NCBI RefSeq assembly: GCF_036226365.1
Contig: NZ_CP108462.1
Location: 7,782,501-7,846,500 of the forward strand
Length of the DNA stretch: 64,000 nucleotides
Reading direction: 5' to 3'
Source of the DNA: Streptomyces sp. NBC_01262
Lineage (GTDB): Bacteria > Actinomycetota > Actinomycetes > Streptomycetales > Streptomycetaceae
The notes below the pieces were generated by a model. That model saw nothing but the letters and a program-made list of their open reading frames with translations. It was not told the origin of the DNA and searched no databases. A program made the translations under genes and the position numbers. How positions within the stretch are numbered: position 1 is the first letter of the stretch; every line of letters begins with the position of its first letter. Shown here one piece after another: positions 39,186 through 48,400 of this stretch.

Positions 39186-40444
39186 CACAACCGCAGCTGC
39201 CGGGCCTCCTCGACACCGAGGCGATCCGCAAGGACTTCCCGATCCTGGACCGCCTGGTCCACGACGGGAAGAAGCTCGTGTACCTGGACAACGCCGCGAC
39301 CTCCCAGACGCCGCGCCAGGTCATCGACACCCTCAGCGAGTACTACGAGCGCCACAACGCCAACGTGCACCGCGGCGTCCATGTGCTCGCCGAGGAGGCC
39401 ACGGCGCTGTACGAGGGCGCGCGGGACAAGGTCGCGGCCTTCATCAACGCGCCGAGCCGCGACGAGGTGATATTCACCAAGAACGCCTCGGAGTCCCTCA
39501 ACCTCGTCGCCAACATGCTGGGCTGGGCCGACGAGCCCTACCGCGTGGACGCCGACACCGAGGTCGTCATCACGGAGATGGAGCACCACTCCAACATCGT
39601 GCCGTGGCAGCTGCTCGCGCAGCGCACCGGCACGAAGCTGAAGTGGTTCGGCCTCACCGACGACGGCCGCCTCGACCTGAGCAACATCGAGCAGGTCATC
39701 ACCGAGAAGACCAAGATCGTCTCCTTTGTCCTGGTCTCCAACATTCTCGGCACCCTCAACCCGGTCGAGGCGATCGTCCGCCGCGCCCAGGACGTCGGCG
39801 CGCTGGTCCTGATCGACGCCTCCCAGGCCGCCCCGCACATGACCCTGGACGTCCAGGCGCTCGGCGCGGACTTCGTGGCCTTCACCGGCCACAAGATGTG
39901 CGGCCCGACCGGCATCGGCGTCCTGTGGGGCCGCCAGGAGCTGCTGGAGGACCTTCCGCCGTTCCTCGGCGGCGGCGAGATGATCGAGACCGTCTCGATG
40001 CACTCCTCCACCTACGCCCCGGCGCCGCACAAGTTCGAGGCCGGTACGCCCCCGATCGCCCAGGCCGTCGGCCTCGGCGCGGCCGTGGACTACCTCAGCG
40101 CCATCGGCATGGACAAGATCGCCGCCCATGAGCACGCGATCACCGAGTACGCCCTGCGGCGGCTCCAGGAAGTCCCCGGTCTGAAGATCATCGGCCCCAC
40201 CACGGCCGAGGCCCGCGGCGCCGCGATCTCCTTCACCCTCGGTGACATCCACCCCCACGACGTGGGCCAGGTCCTGGACGAGCTGGGCATCGCGGTCCGC
40301 GTCGGCCACCACTGCGCGCGCCCGGTCTGCCTGCGGTACGGAATTCCGGCGACCACGCGAGCGTCCTTCTATCTGTACTCCACTCCCGGCGAGGTCGATG
40401 CGCTCATCGACGGCCTGGAGCACGTGCGGAATTTCTTCGGATGA
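39182..40444 (+). CDS. sufS: Cysteine desulfurase SufS
   Basis: SufS takes sulfur from cysteine with pyridoxal phosphate and loads it on SufU. The 420-residue protein is a group II desulfurase. The PLP lysine is in FTGHKMCGPTGIG, substrate segments are YLDNAATSQTPRQV and ITEMEHHSNIVPW, and the persulfide cysteine is in VGHHCARPVC. The start GTG overlaps the sufC stop. sufU follows after 13 bases. Confidence 0.97.
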   Translation: MTQPQLPGLLDTEAIRKDFPILDRLVHDGKKLVYLDNAATSQTPRQVIDTLSEYYERHNANVHRGVHVLAEEATALYEGARDKVAAFINAPSRDEVIFTKNASESLNLVANMLGWADEPYRVDADTEVVITEMEHHSNIVPWQLLAQRTGTKLKWFGLTDDGRLDLSNIEQVITEKTKIVSFVLVSNILGTLNPVEAIVRRAQDVGALVLIDASQAAPHMTLDVQALGADFVAFTGHKMCGPTGIGVLWGRQELLEDLPPFLGGGEMIETVSMHSSTYAPAPHKFEAGTPPIAQAVGLGAAVDYLSAIGMDKIAAHEHAITEYALRRLQEVPGLKIIGPTTAEARGAAISFTLGDIHPHDVGQVLDELGIAVRVGHHCARPVCLRYGIPATTRASFYLYSTPGEVDALIDGLEHVRNFFG

Positions 40445-40457
40445 GGACGGCTGACTG

Positions 40458-40928
40458 GTGAAGCTCGACTCGATGTACCAGGAAGTGATCCTGGACCACT
40501 ACAAGCACCCCCACGGGCGCGGCCTGCGCGACGGCGACGCCGAGGTGCACCACGTCAACCCGACGTGCGGCGACGAGATCACGCTGCGCGTCAAGCTCGG
40601 CGGCGACGGCACCCTCATCGAGGACATCTCGTACGAGGGCCAGGGCTGCTCCATCAGCCAGGCGAGCGCCTCCGTGCTCAACGAGCTGCTGGTCGGCAAG
40701 GACTACGCCGAGGCGCAGAAGATCCAGGGCACCTTCCTGGAGCTGATGCAGTCCAAGGGCAAGGTCGAGCCGGACGAGGCGATGGAGGAGGTGCTGGAGG
40801 ACGCGGTGGCGTTCGCCGGCGTCTCGAAGTACCCCGCGCGCGTGAAGTGCGCGCTGCTGAGCTGGATGGCGTGGAAGGACGCTACCGCCCAGGCGCTGGG
40901 CGGTAGCGCGGCGAAGGAGACCGCATGA
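40458..40928 (+). CDS. sufU: Sulfur-transfer protein SufU
   Basis: SufU is the zinc-dependent sulfurtransferase partner of SufS in Gram-positive bacteria. The 156-residue protein has the three conserved cysteines (NPTCGDE, GQGCSISQAS, ARVKCALLSW) and Asp in the expected order, and the insertion between the second and third that separates SufU from IscU. GTG start at 40458. The 3' end overlaps the next gene (ATGA). Confidence 0.96.
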   Translation: MKLDSMYQEVILDHYKHPHGRGLRDGDAEVHHVNPTCGDEITLRVKLGGDGTLIEDISYEGQGCSISQASASVLNELLVGKDYAEAQKIQGTFLELMQSKGKVEPDEAMEEVLEDAVAFAGVSKYPARVKCALLSWMAWKDATAQALGGSAAKETA

Positions 40929-41266
40929 GCGACAACGACACTGTCACCGAGATCAAGCCGGCCAGCGAGGAAGAGGTCCGCGAGGCCCTGTACGACGTCG
41001 TCGACCCCGAGCTGGGCATCGATGTCGTCAACCTCGGCCTGATCTACGGCATCCACATCGACGACTCCAATGTCGCCACCCTCGACATGACGCTCACCTC
41101 GGCGGCCTGCCCGCTGACCGACGTCATCGAGGACCAGGCCAGGTCGGCGACCGAGGGTATCGTCAACGACCTCAAGATCAACTGGGTCTGGATGCCGCCG
41201 TGGGGCCCGGACAAGATCACCGACGACGGCCGCGAGCAGCTTCGGGCGCTCGGCTTCAACGTCTGA
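40925..41266 (+). CDS. sufT: DUF59/MIP18-family Fe-S maturation protein
   Basis: A 113-residue SufT-like protein. The core signature is DVVDPELGIDVVNLGLIYGI followed by the conserved cysteine in TSAACPLTD and WVWMPPWGPDKITDDGREQLRALG. Family members help deliver clusters to target proteins. It is the last gene of the suf operon and is translationally coupled to sufU. Confidence 0.92.
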   Translation: MSDNDTVTEIKPASEEEVREALYDVVDPELGIDVVNLGLIYGIHIDDSNVATLDMTLTSAACPLTDVIEDQARSATEGIVNDLKINWVWMPPWGPDKITDDGREQLRALGFNV

Positions 41267-41273
41267 GTGCGAC

Positions 41274-41316
41274 CACGTGAAGGGCCCGGCAGCACCGCTG
41301 CCGGGCCCTTCACGTG
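41274..41316. terminator. Bidirectional terminator at the end of the suf operon
   Basis: A perfect inverted repeat with 19-bp arms (CACGTGAAGGGCCCGGCAG and its complement) and a 5-base loop CACCG fills the 51 bases between convergent sufT and the WD-like membrane protein gene. It can serve both strands. Confidence 0.85.
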
Positions 41317-41317
41317 C

Positions 41318-42472
41318 TCAGCGCTTTGTGAACAGCGGATTCCAGCGGCCGCTGTCCGAGTCCTTGCCCTCCCGGTAGCCGGACAGGGCGGTCACGTGCT
41401 TGCCGTGGATGTCCACCAGCACGAGCCGGTTGTGGAACTCGTTGCCGCAGGTGGAGTCACAGCCCCAGCCGATCAGCCAGTCGTTGTCGGCCCAGACTCG
41501 CAGGGTCTGCACGGGCGGATTGCTGATGACGGCGTCGTTCGAAGCGTCCGTGACCTGCCCGCCGTCGCTGAAGTGGCGCCCGTCGGGAGACAGACCGGGG
41601 GCGAGAAAGACGTCCCTCTCGCCCTCCGGCGTCGACCTTCGTTCGCCCTGGAGGTCGAAGTACCAGGTATCGCCGTTGGCCATGTTGGGGAGCTTCAGCA
41701 GCGAGCCGTCCCGGCTCCACGCCAGGTCCTCGCGCGTGTTGTGGTCGTCGTTGCCCTGCGGCAGGGCGTGGAAGGCCGTCGTCCCCGATGCGGTGTCCAC
41801 CACGTAGTAGCCGGTCCGGCTGAAGACGTCCACCCACGACACCTCGGTGCCGATGATCGTCTCGGGCACGCCGGAGTAGGTCGTCACCGCGAGCTTGTCG
41901 CCCTTCGGGGACCAGGACACTCCGCCCGCCGGGTGGTCCAGGCCGATCCAGCGGGTGACCTTGCCGGTGGACATGTCGAGCAGGCCGACGCGCTTGCTCG
42001 GCAGCGGGCCCTCCAGGACGGCGGCGGTCTTCATGCCGGGGGCGACATCGAGATAGGCCCAGGGCACACTCTCGTACCGCCCGGTGGTGGGGTTGTAGAG
42101 GTGCCAGGTGTACTGGAGCGTGCGGGTGGCGTTCTTGCCGCTGCCGGAGCGTACGACCCACTTCTTGGTGTTCCAGGCGGACATCGCCGTGTCTCCCGCA
42201 GCGATCAGGTCGCGGGGCGGCGACTGGTCGGGGTGGGAGACCAGGGTCGAAGCGGGCAGTCCGGTCAGCCCGTCAGCGAGGTCATGGGCGAGGCCGGGGA
42301 CGGCCACCGCGACGATGACCGCGACGGCGGTTGCGGCGGCCACGGTCGCGAGCGCGCGGATCCGTCGGCGCCGCCGCACGCGCAGGACGCGGTCGGCGAA
42401 GTCCGGGGCCGGCTGGGGGCTGTCCTCGGTCAGGTCGTGAAAGGTCTCGCGTACGAGCTGTTCGAGGTTCAT
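41318..42472 (-). CDS. Membrane-anchored beta-propeller-like protein, putative anti-sigma partner
   Basis: A 384-residue protein with a cytoplasmic N-terminal segment (MNLEQLVRETFHDLTEDSPQ, about 45 residues, ending in RVRRRRR), one membrane helix (about 39-60) and an outside domain rich in propeller-like repeats (VSWSPKGDKLAVTTYSG, LAWSRDGSLLKL, APGLSPDGRHFSDG). Its start overlaps the end of a SigE-type sigma factor gene (ATGA), the usual position of an anti-sigma factor. No zinc anti-sigma motif is visible, so the role as regulator is inferred from layout only. Confidence 0.7.
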   Translation of the reverse strand: MNLEQLVRETFHDLTEDSPQPAPDFADRVLRVRRRRRIRALATVAAATAVAVIVAVAVPGLAHDLADGLTGLPASTLVSHPDQSPPRDLIAAGDTAMSAWNTKKWVVRSGSGKNATRTLQYTWHLYNPTTGRYESVPWAYLDVAPGMKTAAVLEGPLPSKRVGLLDMSTGKVTRWIGLDHPAGGVSWSPKGDKLAVTTYSGVPETIIGTEVSWVDVFSRTGYYVVDTASGTTAFHALPQGNDDHNTREDLAWSRDGSLLKLPNMANGDTWYFDLQGERRSTPEGERDVFLAPGLSPDGRHFSDGGQVTDASNDAVISNPPVQTLRVWADNDWLIGWGCDSTCGNEFHNRLVLVDIHGKHVTALSGYREGKDSDSGRWNPLFTKR

Positions 42473-43020
42473 GACCGCGCCTCCAGGGCGGGGAAGTCCA
42501 GTGCGGTGGTGCGCGTTGCCGCGCCCAGTTCGGGGGCCACCTTGCGCAGCTTGTCGAGCGCGCGGTGGTTGGTGCTGCGCACCGTGCCGACCGAGCAGCC
42601 GAGGATCTGGGCCACTTCCGCCTCGGGCAGGTCCTCGAAGTAGCGCAGGACCAGCACTGTGCGCTGTCGCGGGGTGAGCCGCCCGAGCGCCTGGCGTACG
42701 ACGATGCGCAGTTCGGCGGCCCCCGTGGCGTCGCCGTGCTGCGCGGTCGTGGCGGTGTCGGGGGCCTCGGCCACCGTGGTCTCGCGGTGCGGCCAGCGCA
42801 GCCGCCAGCGGCTGACCTGCTGGCGGTAGAGGATCTGGCGTACGTAGGCCTCGGGCTCGTCGATGAAGCGCCAGCGGCCGGCCGCCTTGATGAGGGCGTT
42901 CTGCAGCAGGTCCTCACCGGCGTGGCGGTCGCCGCCGCTGAGAAGTACGGCAAGCTTCAGGAGCGCGGGCGAGCGGTTCGCCACGAACTCTCTGAAGCTG
43001 TCTTGCTCCTGGGCATCCAT
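42469..43020 (-). CDS. SigE-family RNA polymerase sigma factor (ECF type)
   Basis: A 183-residue extracytoplasmic-function sigma factor. Region 2 spans about 8-75 (DSFREFVANRSPALLKLAVLL, GEDLLQNALIKAAGRW). Region 4 contains LGRLTPRQRTVLVLRYFEDLPEAEVAQILGC and the HTH VGTVRSTNHRALDKLR. It belongs to the SigE/SigJ-like SACE-type group common in Streptomyces, whose partner genes are often membrane proteins. It is divergent from the SMR transporter. No promoter matching a known sigma consensus was recognised upstream. Confidence 0.92.
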   Translation of the reverse strand: MDAQEQDSFREFVANRSPALLKLAVLLSGGDRHAGEDLLQNALIKAAGRWRFIDEPEAYVRQILYRQQVSRWRLRWPHRETTVAEAPDTATTAQHGDATGAAELRIVVRQALGRLTPRQRTVLVLRYFEDLPEAEVAQILGCSVGTVRSTNHRALDKLRKVAPELGAATRTTALDFPALEARS

Positions 43021-43099
43021 CCGTCACCTTTCTCCACGCCTTCATTCATTCAGACGCGGACGGGCCCCCGCTGCTATGCCGCACCCCGGACAACGGCTA

Positions 43100-43139
43100 T
43101 GTGTACGGCCGTACGCATCGTTGTGTACAATCGTACGCA
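43100..43139 (+). promoter_or_regulatory. Leaderless promoter with twin TetR-type operators
   Basis: Two 18-base operators of form TGYGTAC-N4-GTACRCA lie 22 bases apart start to start: 43100-43117 (TGTGTACGGCCGTACGCA) and 43122-43139 (TGTGTACAATCGTACGCA). The -10 box TACAAT (43126-43131) is inside the second operator and stands seven bases before the ATG of the SMR gene, so the mRNA is probably leaderless. The first operator covers the -35 region. The encoded TetR protein is the obvious ligand. Confidence 0.8.
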
Positions 43140-43459
43140 TGGTCTACCTGATGCTCGGAGGCGCGATCCTCGCCGAAGTCCTCGGCACCACCGCCATGAA
43201 GTACAGCGACGGCTTCAGCCGGCTGCTGCCCTCGCTCGGCACCGCCGCCGGCTACCTCATCGCCTTCGCGCTGCTCGCGCAGACCCTGAAGACGATGTCG
43301 GTGGGCACCGCCTACGCGATCTGGGCGGGCGTCGGCACGGCGGTGATCGCCGGCATCGGCATGGTCTTCCTTGGCGAGTCGGCGAGCGCGGTGAAGCTGG
43401 CCGGGCTGGCGCTGGTGATCGCCGGGGTCGTGGTGCTCAACCTGGGCGGTGCGCACTGA
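43139..43459 (+). CDS. Small multidrug resistance (SMR) transporter
   Basis: A 106-residue protein with four membrane helices, the size of EmrE/SugE. The conserved membrane glutamate is Glu13 (GGAILAEVLGTTAMKYS), followed by the family GYLIAF, AYAIWAGVGTA and the C-terminal GLALVIAGVVVLNL. SMR proteins work as dimers and exchange protons for cationic drugs or guanidinium-type compounds. The ATG at 43139 is fixed by the upstream leaderless promoter. Its stop overlaps the start of the TetR gene (TGATG). Confidence 0.9.
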   Translation: MVYLMLGGAILAEVLGTTAMKYSDGFSRLLPSLGTAAGYLIAFALLAQTLKTMSVGTAYAIWAGVGTAVIAGIGMVFLGESASAVKLAGLALVIAGVVVLNLGGAH

Positions 43460-43995
43460 TGGCCCGGCGGTACGACCCCGAGCGCCGTCAGCGGATCATC
43501 GACGCCGCGATCCGGGTGGCCGGGGAGCGCGGCATCGCGGGGCTGAGCCACCGGGCGGTGGCCACCGAGGCGGATGTGCCGCTCGGCTCGACCACGTACC
43601 ACTTCGCGACGCTCGACGACCTGCTGGTCGCGGCCCTGCACCAGGTCAACGAGGCCTGTATGCGGGAGCTGGACGCGCGGGAGGGGCTGGCCGACCCGGG
43701 CTGTGACCTGGCGGCCGAACTGGCCCTGCTGGTCGACGAGATGCTGACCCGCGACCGCGGCCGGACCGAGCTGGAGTACGAGCTGTATCTGGCGGCGCTG
43801 CGGCGCGAGGCGGTGCGGCCCATCGCAGCGGAGTGGGTGGACCTGATGACCGAGGTCATCGCGCGCCGCACGGACCGTGGCACGGCGCGCGCGCTGGCGG
43901 CACTTGCCGACGGACTGTGCCTTCAGGTGCTGCTCACGGGGCGGGAGTTCGACCGTGAGCAGGCACGGGTGATGTTCGCCCGGCTGCTCGGATGA
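43459..43995 (+). CDS. TetR-family repressor, probable regulator of the SMR transporter
   Basis: A 178-residue protein with the TetR N-terminal HTH (RQRIIDAAIRVAGERGIAGL then AVATEADVPLGSTTYHFATLDDLL). The C-terminal ligand/dimer domain is acidic and helical. It is translationally coupled to the SMR gene, and twin palindromic operators occupy the promoter of the pair, which implies that it represses its own operon until a drug-like ligand binds. The identity of the inducer is unknown. Confidence 0.9.
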   Translation: MARRYDPERRQRIIDAAIRVAGERGIAGLSHRAVATEADVPLGSTTYHFATLDDLLVAALHQVNEACMRELDAREGLADPGCDLAAELALLVDEMLTRDRGRTELEYELYLAALRREAVRPIAAEWVDLMTEVIARRTDRGTARALAALADGLCLQVLLTGREFDREQARVMFARLLG

Positions 43996-44068
43996 TCTTG
44001 CACTGGCCGATACCGGTCGCGGCCTGATCCGTCCATCGCTGGGCAAGGCATTACCGCCCGTAAATGAT

Positions 44069-44088
44069 CGATTCTGGGAGGCGAATCG
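44069..44088. promoter_or_regulatory. Inverted repeat upstream of the MFS gene
   Basis: CGATTC-N8-GAATCG lies 16 bases before the MFS start codon, just ahead of the ribosome-binding site AAGGGG. It could be an operator for a nearby regulator, but its half-sites do not match those of the TetR operators at 43100. Confidence 0.35.
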
Positions 44089-44103
44089 AATCAAGGGGTA
44101 GGC

Positions 44104-45336
44104 ATGAAACAGGCGATGAAGGACATACCGAGGGTCGTATGGCTGCTCGCCGCGAGCATGTTCATCGTCGCAGCGCTCAGCTTCGCCATGGTCTATCTCT
44201 TCGTCTACCTGACCGGACCGCGTGGCCTCAGCACCACCCACGCCGGGCTCATCGCAGGCCTCGGCGGCGTCGGAATGATCGCCGGAAACTTCACCGGAGG
44301 CTGGTTCGGCGACCACTTCGGACACCGCCGCATCCTCATCATCGGCATGCTCACCGGCGGCCTCGGCCTGGCCGTGCTGCCGCTGGTCCCCACCGCCGCC
44401 CTCGCCGTGGTCTTCCCGATCTGCCAGTACGGCACCGGCATCACCCGCGCGTCCAACTCCGCGCTCATCGCCTTCTCCGTACCGGAGGGCGCCCGGCGCC
44501 AGGGCTTCGCCCTGATGCGCTTCTTCGCCAACGCGGGCGTCACCATCGGCCCGCCGCTCGGCGCGCTGATCGCCGCGCAGTTCTCGTACGACTGGCTCTT
44601 CGTCGCCGACGGGGCCGGCATGCTCTTCTTCGCGGTCTGGGCCGCCATCATCCTGCCCAGGAACGGCAACAAGCGGCAGCGGCCCGCGGACGCCCTGACG
44701 GCGGCCGGCACCCCCGCCCCGGGCCTGTGGGCCGAACTGCGCGCCCGGCCCGGCGTGCTGGTGGTCCTGGGGGCCATGCTCATCGCCGACACCGTCTACC
44801 GGCAGCAGTACTCCACGCTCCCGGTCTTCCTCGCGGACCACGGTCTCGGCACCGGCTTCTACGGCGCGCTCATCGCCATCAACGGCGGGCTCGTCATCTG
44901 CCTCGAACTGCCGATCACCGTCGCCCTGCGCAAACGCGCCTCGCTCCCGGTCATCGGCGCCGGCCTCGTCCTCCTCGGCGCGGGCTTCGCGACCCTGATC
45001 GCCGGCGGCCATGTCCTCACCGCCATCGTGATGATGGCGCTGCTCACCCTCGGCGACATCCTCTACAAGTCCCCGTCCACCGCCTACGTCGCCGACAACG
45101 CCCCCGACCACCTGCAAGGCCGCTTCCAGAGCCTGTACGCCGGTGTCTCCGTCAGCGGCTTCGTCCTCGCCGCCCCGCTCGGCGGCGCACTCTACGGCGC
45201 CGCGCCCGGCGCGCTCTGGCCGCTGTGCGCGCTGCTCGCGGCGGGCGCCGGTATCGCGGTGCTGGCGGCGCCCCGCCTCGGCCTGCGGCAGGCGGCGGCG
45301 GAGCCGGACAGCGTGACCGCGGTGGCGCAGGGCTGA
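44104..45336 (+). CDS. MFS transporter
   Basis: A 410-residue major facilitator protein with about twelve membrane helices. The loop 2-3 motif is [17 protein letters not shown] (a form of G-x3-D-x2-G-R-[RK]), and a second-half copy follows around [17 protein letters not shown]. The sequence fits the drug:H+ antiporter/DHA1-like group. No substrate can be named. The ATG at 44104 has AAGGGG upstream. Confidence 0.88.
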   Translation: MKQAMKDIPRVVWLLAASMFIVAALSFAMVYLFVYLTGPRGLSTTHAGLIAGLGGVGMIAGNFTGGWFGDHFGHRRILIIGMLTGGLGLAVLPLVPTAALAVVFPICQYGTGITRASNSALIAFSVPEGARRQGFALMRFFANAGVTIGPPLGALIAAQFSYDWLFVADGAGMLFFAVWAAIILPRNGNKRQRPADALTAAGTPAPGLWAELRARPGVLVVLGAMLIADTVYRQQYSTLPVFLADHGLGTGFYGALIAINGGLVICLELPITVALRKRASLPVIGAGLVLLGAGFATLIAGGHVLTAIVMMALLTLGDILYKSPSTAYVADNAPDHLQGRFQSLYAGVSVSGFVLAAPLGGALYGAAPGALWPLCALLAAGAGIAVLAAPRLGLRQAAAEPDSVTAVAQG

Positions 45337-45418
45337 CGGCGCCCTCGCGGCGCGGGCGCGGTGCCCGCATGGCGGGCGGGTTGGGCATGGGCGAGGGGGA
45401 ACGACTAGCGTTCGACAC

Positions 45419-46408
45419 ATGACTGAAACGACCGAAAACCGCGCCATCGGTGCTGCCGCCGCAGGGCTGGCGACCGTCGCCGCCGACGGCACCGTACTCG
45501 ACACCTGGTTCCCCGCACCCGAGCTGGTGGACGCCCCCGGCCCGGCGGGGACGGAGCGGCTGACGGGCGAGCGGGCCGCGGAACTGCTGGGGGAGAGCGC
45601 GCCGAAGGCGCTGGGGACGGACGGACGGCGCGGGGTCGAGGTGATCGCCGTACGGACGGTGATCGCGTCGCTGGACGACAAGCCGCTGGACGCGCACGAC
45701 GTCTACCTGCGGCTGCACCTGCTGAGCCACCGGCTGGTCAAGCCGCACGGGCAGAGCCTGGACGGGATTTTCGGCCACCTGGCGAACGTCGCCTGGACCT
45801 CGCTCGGCCCGGTGGCCGTGGACCGGCTGGAGACGGTCCGGCTCGCGGCCCGCGCCGAGGGGCTGCACCTGCAGGTCACCAGCGTCGACAAGTTCCCGCG
45901 CATGACGGACTACGTGGCCCCGGCCGGCGTACGCATCGCCGACGCGGACCGGGTGCGCCTGGGCGCGCACCTCGCGGCGGGTACGACGGTGATGCACGAG
46001 GGCTTCGTCAACTTCAACGCCGGCACGCTTGGCACGTCCATGGTGGAGGGCCGGATCAGCGCGGGCGTCGTGGTCGGTGACGGCTCGGACATCGGCGGCG
46101 GCGCTTCGATCATGGGGACGCTGTCGGGCGGCGGCAAGCAGATCGTGTCGATCGGCGAGCGCTGCCTGCTCGGCGCGGAGGCGGGCATCGGGATCGCGCT
46201 GGGCGACGACTGCGTGGTGGAGGCGGGGCTGTATGTCACCGCCGGCACGCGGGTGACGCTGCCGGACGGCAAGATCGTGAAGGCGCAGGAGCTGTCCGGC
46301 GCGAACAATCTGCTCTTCCGCCGCAACTCGACGACCGGCACCGTCGAGGTGCTGCAGCGCACCGGCTCGTGGGGCGGCCTGAACGAGGCGCTGCACAGCC
46401 ACAACTAG
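45419..46408 (+). CDS. dapD: 2,3,4,5-tetrahydropyridine-2,6-dicarboxylate N-succinyltransferase
   Basis: DapD succinylates tetrahydrodipicolinate in the lysine and meso-diaminopimelate pathway that feeds cell-wall synthesis. The 329-residue protein is the actinobacterial form. It has an N-terminal alpha/beta domain, a left-handed beta-helix with hexapeptide repeats ([40 protein letters not shown]) and a C-terminal cap. TAGCGT (45406-45411) stands seven bases before the ATG, so the mRNA is probably leaderless; TTGGGC at 45381 is a possible -35. Confidence 0.95.
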   Translation: MTETTENRAIGAAAAGLATVAADGTVLDTWFPAPELVDAPGPAGTERLTGERAAELLGESAPKALGTDGRRGVEVIAVRTVIASLDDKPLDAHDVYLRLHLLSHRLVKPHGQSLDGIFGHLANVAWTSLGPVAVDRLETVRLAARAEGLHLQVTSVDKFPRMTDYVAPAGVRIADADRVRLGAHLAAGTTVMHEGFVNFNAGTLGTSMVEGRISAGVVVGDGSDIGGGASIMGTLSGGGKQIVSIGERCLLGAEAGIGIALGDDCVVEAGLYVTAGTRVTLPDGKIVKAQELSGANNLLFRRNSTTGTVEVLQRTGSWGGLNEALHSHN

Positions 46409-46456
46409 TGTGACCGCGGCCGTTTGTCGGGTTGCGCAGCCCTCCGGCTGCGCTTT

Positions 46457-46506
46457 GTCCTCAATCGCCGGACGGGCTGAATTCAGCCCGTCCGGCGATT
46501 GAGGAC
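46457..46506. repeat. 50-bp perfect palindrome, dispersed repeat copy 5
   Basis: Starting with GTCCTCAATCGCCGGACGGG and centred on GAATTC, these 50 bases are their own reverse complement and equal two core units head to head. A smaller hairpin (GCGCAGCC..CGGCTGCGC, 46434-46453) precedes it. It lies between convergent dapD and the nuclease gene, so it is well placed as a bidirectional terminator. The same 50 bases recur at 50281. Confidence 0.85.
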
Positions 46507-46555
46507 GGAACCGGCAACCGGACGGAACCGGCAAGCCGTTCCAGGGCAAAGCCGG

Positions 46556-48400
46556 CTACGGCTTGAGGCGCACGACCTGCGGGTCGTGGTCGCTGGCCTG
46601 GTCGGCGAACTCCGCGTTGATGTGGACGACGTCGTAGTCCGGGCTGCCGACGGAACGGCTGACCAGGATGTGGTCCAGGACCTGGGTGTTGCCCTGGTAG
46701 ACGTACGAGTAGCGCTCGCTCGGCTTGAGGGAGAAGTACAGGTCCTTCAGGGCGCCACCGGCGGTGAGCGTCTTGCCGGCGGTGGAGAACTCGTAGTCGT
46801 TGATGTCGCCGAGGACGACGACGTTCGCGTCCTTCTGGACCGCCTCGATCTCCTTGACGAAGGTGTTGACCAGGGTGGCCTGCTTGACCCGCTGGACCTC
46901 GGAGCTGCGCGGGACGGGCTGGTAGCGGCTGGTCAGGGCGTAGTCGCCGCCCTTGGAGTTGAAGTGGTTGGCGATCACGATGACCGGCTTGCCCTGGAAG
47001 GAGAACTCGGCGGCCAGCGGCTTGCGGCTGGTGGTCCAGGCCTCGTCGGCGGGCGCGATCCGGCCGGGGGAGGCGGTGAGCGCGGCCTTGCCGTTGATCT
47101 TCTGGACGCCGACGGCGGTGGTGGCGTCGCCGCCGGTGCGGGCGGTGAAGGAGACCCGGGCCGGGTTGAAGAGGAAGACCTGGCGGATGTTGCCGCCGGG
47201 CTGGCCGCCGTCCAGGTCGTTGACGGGGCTGATGGAGCGCCAGTCGTAGGTGGGGCCGCCGGCGGCGACGATCGCGTCGATGAACTTCTGGACGGTCTTG
47301 TCGGCGTCGACCGTGCCGTCGTCCGTGGCGCCGCTGTTGTCCTGGATCTCCTCCAGGGCGACCACGTCGGGCGAGGCGAGGTGGGTGACGATGGCCGTGC
47401 CGAGCCGCGCGTACTTGGCGTCGCTGTCGGACGGGGCGAGGTTCTCGACGTTGTACGTCGCGATCGCCAGCTCGCCCTTCTTCTGCTTGCGGGTGCTCTC
47501 GGCGGTCAGGCCGTTGTCCTTGAGCGTGCCGATGGTGCGGGCGGCCAGGGTGTAGCCGCCGAAGGAGTTGAAGTCCAGCGGGCCCGCGGTGGTGCCGGTC
47601 AGGATGTCGCCGACGTTGGCGGTCGGGAAGGCCTGGGTGGCGGTCGGGATGAGCGACTGGATCTGCAGGCGGCCGGAGTTCTGGTCCTCGTAGGAGGAGT
47701 AGAGGGTCCCGCCGCGCTTGGTGGCGTTCTCCTTGGGCTTGGTGGTGACCCACAGCTCGGCGTACGCGTCGGTGGCGCCGACCACGCGGACGTCCTTGAC
47801 CTGGACGTTCTCGCCCTCGACGGACTCGTAGAAGTCCAGCGCGTACTTCTTGGGCTGCAGGGTGAGGCCCTCGACGCTGTTGTCCGCCGCCGGGTCGCCA
47901 GCCGGGGTGTACGCCGCCGGGACGGTCTTGGCGGTGATCACGACCGGGGCCGGAACCGCGTTGCCCGAAGAGACCACGGTGACCGTCGGCTTGGAGATCT
48001 GGGTGAGCGACTGGCCACCGGTGGTCTTGCCGCCCGGGTAGTACTCGGTGACGGTGCCGGAGACCTGCACCGAGTCGCCGACCGCGACGGTGGGAGTGGA
48101 GCTGGTGAAGACGAAGACGCCTTCGCTGGTGGCCGGGTTGTCGTCCGGGGCGGTGTCCTGGAACCAGAAGCCCTTGGACGAGCCGTAGGTGCGCACACCC
48201 GTGACGACGCCGGCTATGCCCGTCACCGTCTGGCCGGCGTAGGGCGACAGCCGCGTGCTGCCCTGCAGGTCGTGGATCTGGATCTCGGAGGCCGAGGCCA
48301 GTTGCGGGACGACGACCAGTCCGGTCGCGATCGCGGCCACGACGAGCGCGCCGACGCCGACTGCCTTGGTCCTGCGTCGTTTGTGGCGGGGGGTGGTCAA
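46556..48400 (-). CDS. Secreted endonuclease/exonuclease/phosphatase-family nuclease (ExeM/NucH-like)
   Basis: A 614-residue secreted protein. A basic n-region (TPRHKRRRTK) and hydrophobic stretch (AVGVGALVVAAIATGLVVV) end near ASA-SE. An OB-fold-like domain (YAGQTVTGIAGVVTGVRTYG) precedes the catalytic domain, with IATYNVENLAPSD, VVALEEIQDNSG, IANHFNSKGGD, VVLGDINDYEFS and DHILVSRS...SDHDPQVVRL supplying the DNase I-type Asn, Glu, His and Asp residues. It probably degrades extracellular DNA. The start is TTG at 48400, six bases after a perfect GGAGG; no ATG or GTG fits better. Confidence 0.9.
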   Translation of the reverse strand: MTTPRHKRRRTKAVGVGALVVAAIATGLVVVPQLASASEIQIHDLQGSTRLSPYAGQTVTGIAGVVTGVRTYGSSKGFWFQDTAPDDNPATSEGVFVFTSSTPTVAVGDSVQVSGTVTEYYPGGKTTGGQSLTQISKPTVTVVSSGNAVPAPVVITAKTVPAAYTPAGDPAADNSVEGLTLQPKKYALDFYESVEGENVQVKDVRVVGATDAYAELWVTTKPKENATKRGGTLYSSYEDQNSGRLQIQSLIPTATQAFPTANVGDILTGTTAGPLDFNSFGGYTLAARTIGTLKDNGLTAESTRKQKKGELAIATYNVENLAPSDSDAKYARLGTAIVTHLASPDVVALEEIQDNSGATDDGTVDADKTVQKFIDAIVAAGGPTYDWRSISPVNDLDGGQPGGNIRQVFLFNPARVSFTARTGGDATTAVGVQKINGKAALTASPGRIAPADEAWTTSRKPLAAEFSFQGKPVIVIANHFNSKGGDYALTSRYQPVPRSSEVQRVKQATLVNTFVKEIEAVQKDANVVVLGDINDYEFSTAGKTLTAGGALKDLYFSLKPSERYSYVYQGNTQVLDHILVSRSVGSPDYDVVHINAEFADQASDHDPQVVRLKP

